Assembly (NCBI GenBank): GCA_007135385.1
Contig: SLIY01000288.1
Location: 1-5,736, forward strand
DNA from: Leptolyngbyaceae cyanobacterium CSSed165cm_216
GTDB lineage: Bacteria > Cyanobacteriota > Cyanobacteriia > Phormidesmidales > Phormidesmidaceae
Reading direction: 5' to 3'
Length of the DNA stretch: 5,736 nt
Part shown: positions 1-5,482 of the stretch, one piece after another
Numbering within the stretch: position 1 is the first letter of the stretch
How the letters are laid out: the number at the start of each line of letters is the position of its first letter
Made by a program: the position numbers and the translations under genes
Notes under the pieces: model-generated
Told to the model about the DNA's origin: nothing
What the model saw: the letters and a program-made list of their open reading frames with translations, nothing else
The model's database searches: none

Positions 1-57
1 CCGGGGCTCTGGAAAACCCGGGGCTCTGGAAAAACCGGGGCTCTGGAAAAATCGGGG
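1..57. repeat. 17-bp tandem repeat, three full copies plus a partial fourth, cut by window edge
   Basis: The unit CCGGGGCTCTGGAAAAM is repeated head to tail at 1-17, 18-34 and 35-51, followed by a degenerate start of a fourth unit (TCGGGG, 52-57). The full copies differ only at the last base (C in copy 1, A in copies 2 and 3). The array starts at the first base of the window, so it probably continues upstream. It lies in non-coding DNA about 40 bp beyond the stop codon of the guanylyltransferase gene. There are no unique spacers, so it is not a CRISPR array. Near-identity of the copies suggests recent expansion by slippage, as in a minisatellite or VNTR; any function is unknown. Confidence 0.9.
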
Positions 58-97
58 AACAAAAGCCTCCCGCCTATCATCCCGACTTGTCAGCCGG

Positions 98-1159
98 CTA
101 GAGCAAATGTTGAAACCGATCCTCCTGGCCCAACTGCTTAACCGCCGCTTTGATGTCTTGGGTGCGGTCTTTGCGGACCACCAGGGTGGCATTGCCATCT
201 CGAACGATCACCACATCCTCTAGACCAATGGTGACGACTACTTCGTCAGGGTTGGCGCTGTACACAATGCTACCTTCGGTATCGATGGCCAAGTGGGTGG
301 CTAGGTCCACGTTTTTATCCCCCGGTTGTTTCAGCAGTCGCTCCACCGCATTCCAGTCGCCCAGATCATCCCAGCCAAAGGTGACGGGCATCACATAGGC
401 GCGATCGGTGGCTTCCATCACCGCATAGTCAAGGCTGAGCTTGCCAAGACTGGGGTAGGCGTTAACTCCTTGCTCCAGGATCGGTTTAATTAAATCTGGG
501 ACGTGGGTTTTGAACTCATTCAGCATTACCCCGGCGGGAAAGATAAACATGCCGCTGTTCCAGCTAAATCGACCGCTATTGATGAAGGTTTGGGCGGTAG
601 GGGCGTCAGGCTTTTCGGTGAAGCGGCTGACCCGGTAAGCTCGAAGTCCACCATAGGTACCGACGACCTCCCCCTGCTCGATGTAGCCATAGCCAGTAGC
701 AGAGTAGGTAGGGGTAATGCCCAGGGTAGCGATCGCGCCTTGACAGACAGCCATCTCAGCCGCGGCCCGCAGGGTGTCGCCAAAGGCGGCTTGATCGGCA
801 ATCCAGTGATCGGCGGGAAAGAACCCAACGATCGCCTCTTCCCCATAGCGCCGGGCCACCTCTAAGCTGCCCCAGGCGACGGCGGGGGCGGTGTCGCGCC
901 CCACCGGTTCCACCAGTAGGTTAGCCTCTGGCAGGTGAGGCAGTTGCTGGCGCACACCGTCAGCCAAATGGGCGGCGGTCACCACCCACAGATCCTGCCA
1001 TCCCCCGGCTATGGGCAGCAGTCGGTCAGCGGTGGCCTGCAATAAACTGCGATCGCTGCCATCTAAACAGAGAAACTGCTTGGGGTGCGCCAGACGACTG
1101 ACGGGCCAGAATCGCTCGCCCTTGCCCCCCGCCAAGATAATTGGAATCAATTTTGCCAT
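98..1159 (-). CDS. manC: Mannose-1-phosphate guanylyltransferase (GDP-mannose pyrophosphorylase), short single-activity form
   Basis: This enzyme makes GDP-mannose from mannose-1-phosphate and GTP in the cytoplasm, the sugar donor for mannose, fucose and rhamnose in surface glycans. Counting from the ATG at 1159 (353 residues), it shows the nucleotidyltransferase signature LAGGKGERFWPVSR at 9-22, EPVGRDTAPA at 84-93, FPADH at 114-118, GYGYIE at 156-161, FTEKP at 180-184, WNSGMF at 200-205 and GWDDLGDW at 262-269. The last 75 or so residues form the usual C-terminal extension. It stops before any phosphomannose isomerase cupin domain, unlike the bifunctional enzymes of about 470 residues, so isomerase activity must come from another gene. 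The frame can be extended to a TTG at 1183, but the ATG places the protein start just before the signature, and an AGGA lies 11 bases upstream of it. The gene is divergent from the LCP gene. Symbol manC (also cpsB/rfbM) is given by family. Confidence 0.93.
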   Translation of the reverse strand: MAKLIPIILAGGKGERFWPVSRLAHPKQFLCLDGSDRSLLQATADRLLPIAGGWQDLWVVTAAHLADGVRQQLPHLPEANLLVEPVGRDTAPAVAWGSLEVARRYGEEAIVGFFPADHWIADQAAFGDTLRAAAEMAVCQGAIATLGITPTYSATGYGYIEQGEVVGTYGGLRAYRVSRFTEKPDAPTAQTFINSGRFSWNSGMFIFPAGVMLNEFKTHVPDLIKPILEQGVNAYPSLGKLSLDYAVMEATDRAYVMPVTFGWDDLGDWNAVERLLKQPGDKNVDLATHLAIDTEGSIVYSANPDEVVVTIGLEDVVIVRDGNATLVVRKDRTQDIKAAVKQLGQEDRFQHLL

Positions 1160-1249
1160 TTGTATAACAATCCTAAATATCAAGATTTCATAACGAATAA
1201 TCCAAAGCCTTGGTCTAGAACAACCTGAGGCTGTCCTTCGACCCCTGAA

Positions 1250-1294
1250 TCCAGAGCTTAGGTACCAACTACAACCCCAATCCTATTCTCTGGA
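1250..1294. repeat. Inverted repeat / potential stem-loop upstream of manC and LCP genes
   Basis: TCCAGAG at 1250-1256 is the exact reverse complement of CTCTGGA at 1288-1294. Inside it, after a 2x2 mismatch, TAGG (1259-1262) pairs with CCTA (1282-1285). Together this gives an 11-bp interrupted stem around a 19-base loop. It could be an extended protein-binding site, or an RNA hairpin if transcribed. It lies about 90 bp upstream of the manC start and 200 bp upstream of the LCP start. Function is unknown; the pairing is seen by eye only. Confidence 0.4.
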
Positions 1295-1323
1295 CGGAGG
1301 CAGTGGGCCAGAATTAGCTTAAT

Positions 1324-1341
1324 ATTGATTAACACATCAAT
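1324..1341. promoter_or_regulatory. Operator-like inverted repeat ATTGAT-N6-ATCAAT
   Basis: Perfect 6-bp arms (1324-1329 and 1336-1341) flank a 6-bp spacer in an AT-rich stretch, immediately upstream of a TTGACC hexamer at 1355. The arrangement resembles a binding site for a dimeric regulator. I cannot name the factor; short AT-rich palindromes also occur by chance. Confidence 0.25.
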
Positions 1342-1354
1342 CTGTTACGAAGTT

Positions 1355-1381
1355 TTGACCAGCGCTGAACCTAGGTTAGAT
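1355..1381 (+). promoter_or_regulatory. Possible sigma-70-type promoter for the LCP gene
   Basis: TTGACC at 1355-1360 matches the -35 consensus at five of six positions. The best -10 candidate is TTAGAT at 1376-1381, with a short 15-bp spacer. A start near 1388 would leave a leader of roughly 105 bases. The -10 is weak, so the call is tentative. Confidence 0.22.
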
Positions 1382-1432
1382 CCGGTCTGATCCCCATTTC
1401 GTTAGGATGGGAGCACTGATGGGGCCGGTTTT
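1382..1432 (+). terminator. Terminator- or attenuator-like hairpin in the LCP leader (tentative)
   Basis: CCGG (1382-1385) plus CCCCAT (1392-1397) can pair with ATGGGG (1419-1424) plus CCGG (1425-1428), with a 6-base bulge on the left arm, and the stem is followed by TTTT (1429-1432). A second copy of ATGGG at 1407-1411 could pair with the same CCCAT, giving a competing smaller hairpin. It lies about 60 bases before the LCP start on the same strand. If transcription starts near 1388, the outer CCGG arm would not be in the RNA, which weakens the case. Confidence 0.2.
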
Positions 1433-1494
1433 ACCCATAACCTTGGAGTTGGTCTGTTGGAGGTTGAGGAGTGAAGCTAGCGAAGTAGGTGCAG

Positions 1495-3159
1495 ATGATT
1501 ACGCCATCCCAGGGTACCGAGAAGTCTGAGTCCCAGGAGAATAGACCGATTGACAACAAATCCCTGCCAGCTAGTGTGGACCAGCCCGGTTCCGAGACAG
1601 ACGTCACCCCTGTTAACCCTTGTCAAACCGACGGCCCAGCAACCGAGTCCTCCCCCGCCGCTCCCCAGCCAGCCGAAAATCCCCAGGTAACTAGCTCAGA
1701 GAGTACTGCCTTGGCCGGTTCTAACTCAACCGAGCTGCCCGCTAATCAGGCTAAGCCTTCGGAGCCAAACGCCACTGCCGCTGTCTCCAAAGAGGCTGCT
1801 GCTGTTCCTGCGATCGTAGAGGTACTAGCCGCTGAAACACCGGCCAATCATGGGCAGTTTCAGCCCCAGCGATCCCCTATGGGTAAAGCCCTGCGAGGCT
1901 TCCTCTGGGGTGGATTATTTGTCGGTACAGCGGTGGTTTCTGGGTTGCTAGGGGCAACGGCAGCTCTAATGTTGCCCTTGCCCGGTCATTTAGGGCAATC
2001 CAGACCTGCCGCTAGTTTGGGGGAACTGTGGGAATCAGGCTTTCGCTACCAGGTCACCCGTCCAGTCAATATTTTGGTCATGGGCATTGATGAAGTCCTG
2101 GATGCCCCTAGTCACTCCGACGCTGTATTTGCAGGCCGTACCGACACCCTGCTGCTGGTACGGGTTGACCCAGACAGTCAGAATCTAAGCGTGTTGTCCA
2201 TTCCTCGGGATACACGGGTACAGATTCCAGGTCATGGTATGGACAAAATCAACCAGGCCAATGCCGAAGGAGGGGCCGTCCTGGCCGCTCAGACCATTGC
2301 CTATAACTTGGGGGATATCCCCATCGATCGCTATGTACGCATCAACACCACCGCCTTTCGGGAAATGGTGGATTTGATTGGTGGCATCGAGGTGAATGTA
2401 CCGAAGCGGATGGAGTACACCGATCAAACCCAGCAGCTTTACATCGACTTGTACCCCGGTTGGCAAACCCTGAATGGAGACCAAGCTGAGCAATTTGCCC
2501 GTTACCGAAATACCACAGGGGATGTGGGTCGGGTGCAGCGCCAGCAGATACTGCTGCGGGCCTTGCGGGAGCGATTAACCCACCCGACTGTGATTCCCCG
2601 CCTACCCCAGGCGGTTCGTGTGTTGCAGCGATACATTGATACCAACCTCACCCTAGAGGAAATGCTAGCCCTAGCCAACTTTGGCTTAGATATCGAGTCC
2701 GATGACTTGAATATGGTGATGTTACCGGGACGGTTTAGTGGGCCAGCCGAATATATTGCTAGCTACTGGTTGCCCGACTGGGATGCATCGGCTGACGTGC
2801 TGCAGACCTATTTCAAAGCCAATACCCCAGGTCGCTATGTAGATCATGCTGGGGCTCGCTATGTCTCTGATTTACGGATTGCGGTGCAGAACGCCTCTGG
2901 TGAGACAGAAACTGGCGCTGCCGTTGCTCAATACCTCAATGACAGTGGTTTTAGAAACGTCTACGTGACTGAAAATTGGAATACTGTTAGCCGCCGCACC
3001 GAGGTAATTGCCCAGCGAGGCGATCGCAGTAGTGCCTCTACAGTACAGTCTGTACTTGGGGTGGGGCGAGTCCTGACAGAATCTACCGGCGACCTGGATT
3101 CAGATATTACGATTCGAGTGGGCCGTGACTGGGCGGAAGTCTCCTCCGAAGAACTCTAA
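1495..3159 (+). CDS. LytR-CpsA-Psr (LCP) family protein with C-terminal LytR_C domain
   Basis: LCP proteins are membrane-anchored phosphotransferases that move glycan polymers from polyprenyl-phosphate carriers onto peptidoglycan or other acceptors outside the membrane. Counting from the ATG at 1495 (554 residues), residues 1-130 are a low-complexity Ala/Pro/Ser/Thr/Glu/Gln-rich tail, probably disordered and cytoplasmic. Residues 136-160 form one membrane segment preceded by basic residues. Residues 191-360 form the LCP domain: NILVMGID, RTDT (215-218), SIPRDT (235-240), DKIN, RYR (336-338) and DVGRVQRQQ (343-351), which supply the Arg/Asp residues that bind the lipid pyrophosphate. Residues 460-545 match the LytR_C domain. 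A GTG at 1489 is also in frame; I prefer the ATG because AGG at 1487-1489 sits five bases before it, and a TAG at 1486-1488 closes the frame upstream. In Anabaena an LCP protein (ConR) affects septum and heterocyst formation; the exact role here is unknown. The divergent manC gene fits a glycan role. Confidence 0.92.
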   Translation: MITPSQGTEKSESQENRPIDNKSLPASVDQPGSETDVTPVNPCQTDGPATESSPAAPQPAENPQVTSSESTALAGSNSTELPANQAKPSEPNATAAVSKEAAAVPAIVEVLAAETPANHGQFQPQRSPMGKALRGFLWGGLFVGTAVVSGLLGATAALMLPLPGHLGQSRPAASLGELWESGFRYQVTRPVNILVMGIDEVLDAPSHSDAVFAGRTDTLLLVRVDPDSQNLSVLSIPRDTRVQIPGHGMDKINQANAEGGAVLAAQTIAYNLGDIPIDRYVRINTTAFREMVDLIGGIEVNVPKRMEYTDQTQQLYIDLYPGWQTLNGDQAEQFARYRNTTGDVGRVQRQQILLRALRERLTHPTVIPRLPQAVRVLQRYIDTNLTLEEMLALANFGLDIESDDLNMVMLPGRFSGPAEYIASYWLPDWDASADVLQTYFKANTPGRYVDHAGARYVSDLRIAVQNASGETETGAAVAQYLNDSGFRNVYVTENWNTVSRRTEVIAQRGDRSSASTVQSVLGVGRVLTESTGDLDSDITIRVGRDWAEVSSEEL

Positions 3160-3416
3160 GCCGTGGCGTAGGACATTAGTACAGTCTGTCACCTCCCAGA
3201 TAGCTTGGGGGTATAGGCAAGCGCCACTACGAGCCCTTGGGGCGATACCTGGCTGGCAGTCGGACACCACAGATGTGCATGTCTAACCCAAGGGGCGATT
3301 GCTCTGGGGCTGTTGACGCCCCCTGGAAGGCTTTGCCAAGACAATAGAGCCCTGTCACTTATGCTTCTGGGTTCTCCATTTTCGGATAGGGTTGGGTAGA
3401 CTTTGCCCGTGCTGGT
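3160..3416. other. Convergent intergenic region with several potential hairpins
   Basis: This stretch separates the ends of the LCP gene and the lipid kinase gene. No ORF with coding character is seen. By eye it holds GCTTG/CAAGC (3203-3207/3218-3222, 10-base loop), CCCTTGGG/CCCAAGGG (3234-3241/3287-3294, 45-base loop) and GGGGC/GCCCC (3306-3310/3318-3322, 7-base loop), the last enclosed by GCTCT/AGAGC (3301-3305/3346-3350). None is followed by a clear T-tract on either strand, so a classical intrinsic terminator is not evident. It may act in bidirectional termination or encode a small structured RNA; neither is shown. Confidence 0.35.
3306..3322. terminator. Possible bidirectional terminator stem-loop
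   Basis: GGGGC-N7-GCCCC forms a compact all-GC stem between two convergent genes, where a shared terminator is expected. There is no T-run on either side, so termination would have to be non-canonical. This is a weak call made mainly on position. Confidence 0.25.
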
Positions 3417-4721
3417 TTAGAGGGTTGGAATCGGTGCAAACACAGTCAGCGCTTTGGGTAAGCACTCAAATTCAATCGGATTAGCCTCCACAATTTCCCC
3501 ATCAATCACCAATTTTTGCGGCGGGTCCGTGGTGATTTTCAGCTTGGCTGTGCGTAAGCAGAGAATGTCATCTCGCTGGGTGGGCACCTTGCGGGCGGCA
3601 GAGGCCATCAAGGAGGCTAGCCCCCTTGCATTTTGTAGGCGGGTTTGACTGGTGGAGATGGTGACCTCCAAAAGACCATCATCCGGGATAACGGCCCCCA
3701 ATCCCTGGGCCAGCACAGAGGTGGGTGGCGCCACATTTGCCACTGTAATCGCTGTGGTCAAAAATTCGGTCACTTCCCCATTCATGTCTACAGTGGCCTT
3801 AAAGGGCTGAGCCGTAGCCAACTGTCGTACCCCGGCTAGCAGGTAGGCCAAATTCCCTAATTCATTTTTGAGCTCACGGCTGGCTTTATCTACCATACCG
3901 GCCTCGAATCCCAGACCAGCCAGCAATATCATCGATGTATCATTGCAACGAGCGGCATCTACCACATGGGTATTACCCGCCAAAATAGTTTCACAGGCAG
4001 CTCTTAGGTTGGTGGGTATACCTAAGCCAACGCTAAAGGCATTGGCCGTGCCTCGCGGAATAATGCCCAAGGGAATGCCGGTATTCATAGCGGCTCCGGC
4101 GATCGCCGATACGGTGCCATCTCCTCCCGAGGCAATCAACAGACTGCTGCCCAGGTCATGGTCAGTTTTTGACTGAATCTGGGCAATCAGCTCTCGAGCC
4201 TGTACTCCTGGATCGACATCAGGCTTGGTCATAATCACATTGACCAAAATCTGAGGCTCCAACAGGTTGCGAATCACCGACAGATCCACGTTAGGGTCCC
4301 CCTGCCCCGCCACCGGATTAAAAATCATGTAGGCAATTTGGCTGCGGGCCATGCCCCGCAACAGCAACGTTGCCGACATCTCATTCAGGGCAATGGGAAT
4401 GCCCTGAAGTTGGCAGGCCCGCAGAATCAAGGTAAAACTGGGAAAACCGTACGCAATGCCCTGGGGATCAGCAAAAAACAAAACCCCAGCAATATCACCC
4501 GTCAAAATTTGGGCTGAGAGCTGAATATCGCTGCCCTGGCTATTGCCTGACAACGGCACCAGATCAAGTCCTTTCCCCCCCCAGGTCTGGGTCAAACGCT
4601 GAGCAATTTCGGCCGGGGCTAAGAGCTGAAAGTGAGTCAGGACCTGCTGCTGTTGCCCCAGCCAATTAAACAGACGGTCGATCTGAGTGGGGTGGGCCAA
4701 AAGAGCGATAGTGCTGGACAT
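3417..4721 (-). CDS. Methylglyoxal-synthase-like domain fused to a diacylglycerol-kinase-family (YegS/DgkB/BmrU) lipid kinase
   Basis: The C-terminal two thirds are a lipid kinase of the DAGK catalytic family, which phosphorylates diacylglycerol or a related lipid using ATP at the membrane. Counting from the ATG at 4721 (434 residues), it has NPVAG (135-139), the nucleotide-binding GGDGT (199-203), PRGTANAFS (222-230), GLGFEA (269-274) and a C-terminal IDGE (406-409) whose Glu corresponds to the catalytic base of DgkB enzymes. Residues 4-125 align by eye with methylglyoxal synthase: IALLAHP, LSGNSQGSD (57-65) and FFADP (82-86) match IALVAHD, LSGPMGGD and FFWDP of E. coli MgsA. MgsA Asp20, His98, Asp101 and the phosphate-binding Thr residues are not conserved, so synthase activity is doubtful; automatic annotation as methylglyoxal synthase would probably be wrong. 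The frame extends to an ATG at 4766 and a TTG at 4793, adding 15 or 24 residues outside any domain. I chose 4721 because it sits just before the first strand of the domain, but no ribosome binding site is visible there, whereas GGGGAA precedes 4766. Confidence 0.88.
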   Translation of the reverse strand: MSSTIALLAHPTQIDRLFNWLGQQQQVLTHFQLLAPAEIAQRLTQTWGGKGLDLVPLSGNSQGSDIQLSAQILTGDIAGVLFFADPQGIAYGFPSFTLILRACQLQGIPIALNEMSATLLLRGMARSQIAYMIFNPVAGQGDPNVDLSVIRNLLEPQILVNVIMTKPDVDPGVQARELIAQIQSKTDHDLGSSLLIASGGDGTVSAIAGAAMNTGIPLGIIPRGTANAFSVGLGIPTNLRAACETILAGNTHVVDAARCNDTSMILLAGLGFEAGMVDKASRELKNELGNLAYLLAGVRQLATAQPFKATVDMNGEVTEFLTTAITVANVAPPTSVLAQGLGAVIPDDGLLEVTISTSQTRLQNARGLASLMASAARKVPTQRDDILCLRTAKLKITTDPPQKLVIDGEIVEANPIEFECLPKALTVFAPIPTL

Positions 4722-4819
4722 AAAGGGAAAGTCTTGGTAAATACTGCCTGAAGCATAGAGGATCATTTCCCCGTTGGGTGTGATCTTGCACAAATTAAAG
4801 CAATGTGTAGTTATCGCCT

Positions 4820-4848
4820 ATAGAATGAGCATAGTCTTGTTCGGTCAA
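4820..4848 (-). promoter_or_regulatory. Possible sigma-70-type promoter for the lipid kinase gene
   Basis: Read on the minus strand, TTGACC (4848-4843) is followed after exactly 17 bp by TTCTAT (4825-4820). The -35 matches five of six consensus bases and the -10 three of six, with the first and last two right. Transcription would start near 4812, upstream of all three candidate start codons of the kinase. Confidence 0.33.
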
Positions 4849-5012
4849 TGCCTTGCCGAGTCAGCTTCTGAGCTCATCCTGCGATCGTTTACGGATCGGC
4901 TTTCGGCTTAATTGACCCTATGAGTTTCTTACAGTCATCCTATATCCTGTGAGGAAGGCTGGCACTATCATCTGTGATTACTCTCTGTACCGTATTCGCC
5001 AGGATTTTAACT

Positions 5013-5016
5013 AGGA
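5013..5016 (+). promoter_or_regulatory. Ribosome binding site of the YggT-family gene
   Basis: AGGA lies seven bases before the ATG at 5024, an ordinary Shine-Dalgarno spacing. It is the clearest ribosome binding site in the window and supports this start. Confidence 0.6.
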
Positions 5017-5023
5017 CAAAGCT

Positions 5024-5482
5024 ATGAGTGAGAACCCTAACGAATATAACGATTTTCAGCAGCAACAAGAGCAGATGCGCCAGCAGGAGCGGCTACGTAA
5101 GCAAGAGCAAATTCGCCAGCAAGAGGCCTATCGGTTACAGCAGGAAACTCAGCGACTGAAACAGGCCCAACGGCGATCCAAGTTTGCCTGGGTGCGTAAC
5201 ACCATTGTGTTGTTGGTGGGGGCCTTGGAAATCTTACTGGGCATCCGGTTTTTTCTACGGTTGACCTTGGCCAATCCAGACAACCTGTTTGTCAATACCA
5301 TCTTTGGTATTTCCGATCCATTTATGATCCCCTTTGCCGATTTGTTTATCAGCCCTACCAATGCTGATGCCACTCGAATTTTTGACGTTAATCTATTGGT
5401 GGCGATGGTGGTCTATGCCCTGTTGGGGGCTCTAGCCATTGCCATCGTCAACTATTTGGAAGGACAATCGCCCTACAGTTGA
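5024..5482 (+). CDS. YggT-family membrane protein with a Gln-rich coiled-coil N-terminus
   Basis: A 152-residue protein in two parts. Residues 11-51 are highly charged and Gln-rich (16 Gln in 41 residues, alternating with Arg, Lys and Glu), with hydrophobic residues M18, L24, I30, L38 and L45 spaced as in a helix or coiled coil; this part should be cytoplasmic. Residues 57-148 match the YggT unit: a first membrane segment (59-80) ending in the LEILLGIRFFLRL motif, the ANPDN loop, SDPFMIPFADLF (97-108) before a second segment (120-145). YggT/YlmG proteins are small membrane proteins; cyanobacterial and plastid YlmG relatives have been linked to nucleoid and membrane organisation, but the biochemical role is not established. 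A single YggT unit is usually about 90-100 residues, so the N-terminal 50 residues are an addition. The start has a good ribosome binding site. The stop abuts that of the convergent fetB-like gene. Confidence 0.88.
   Translation: MSENPNEYNDFQQQQEQMRQQERLRKQEQIRQQEAYRLQQETQRLKQAQRRSKFAWVRNTIVLLVGALEILLGIRFFLRLTLANPDNLFVNTIFGISDPFMIPFADLFISPTNADATRIFDVNLLVAMVVYALLGALAIAIVNYLEGQSPYS

Larger units (their letters stand above)
1160..1494. promoter_or_regulatory. Divergent intergenic region between manC and the LCP gene
   Basis: About 335 bp without a convincing gene; both flanking genes are transcribed outward from it, so it must hold promoters for both strands. It contains a hairpin-forming inverted repeat (1250-1294), a short operator-like inverted repeat (1324-1341), a possible plus-strand promoter (1355-1381) and a terminator-like structure in the LCP leader (1382-1432). 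I found no strong minus-strand -35/-10 pair for manC; the AT-rich stretch around 1165-1200 is the likeliest place for its -10. A 40-codon plus-strand frame from the ATG at 1407 overlaps the LCP start out of frame and lacks a ribosome binding site, so I do not call it. Confidence 0.6.
4722..5023. other. Divergent intergenic region between the lipid kinase and YggT-family genes
   Basis: About 300 bp (230 bp if the kinase starts at the TTG at 4793). It holds a possible minus-strand promoter (4820-4848) and, around 4882-4898, a small inverted repeat CGATC-N7-GATCG. On the plus strand a good TTGACC (4912-4917) and a TATATC (4941-4946) are 23 bp apart, too far for a standard promoter. No further gene or RNA is recognised. 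Confidence 0.5.

Noticed and set aside
1..57. CRISPR array at the left edge
   Set aside because: The 17-bp units abut directly with no unique spacers, and no cas genes are in the window.
729..736. GCGATCGC palindromes as regulatory sites
   Set aside because: They are HIP1 octamers, spread through cyanobacterial genomes in coding DNA; used here only as a taxonomic hint.
503..865. Plus-strand ORF of 120 codons inside manC, and a second minus-strand frame at 526-846
   Set aside because: Both lie within the well-supported guanylyltransferase gene in other frames and show no family motifs.
1407..1529. 40-codon plus-strand ORF from an ATG at 1407 overlapping the LCP start, a possible leader peptide
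   Set aside because: It lacks a spaced ribosome binding site, is out of frame with the LCP gene, resembles no known leader peptide, and its second half is LCP coding sequence read in another frame.
3868..4176. Plus-strand ORF of 102 codons inside the lipid kinase gene
   Set aside because: It is antisense to the conserved kinase motifs (GGDGT, PRGTANAF) and has no recognisable domain.
3417..4721. Calling the gene a methylglyoxal synthase (mgsA)
   Set aside because: The match covers only the N-terminal third and most catalytic and phosphate-binding residues are replaced; the complete domain is the lipid kinase.
4912..4946. Promoter TTGACC ... TATATC for the YggT gene
   Set aside because: The hexamers are 23 bp apart, well outside the usual 16-18 bp; no good -10 occurs at the right distance.
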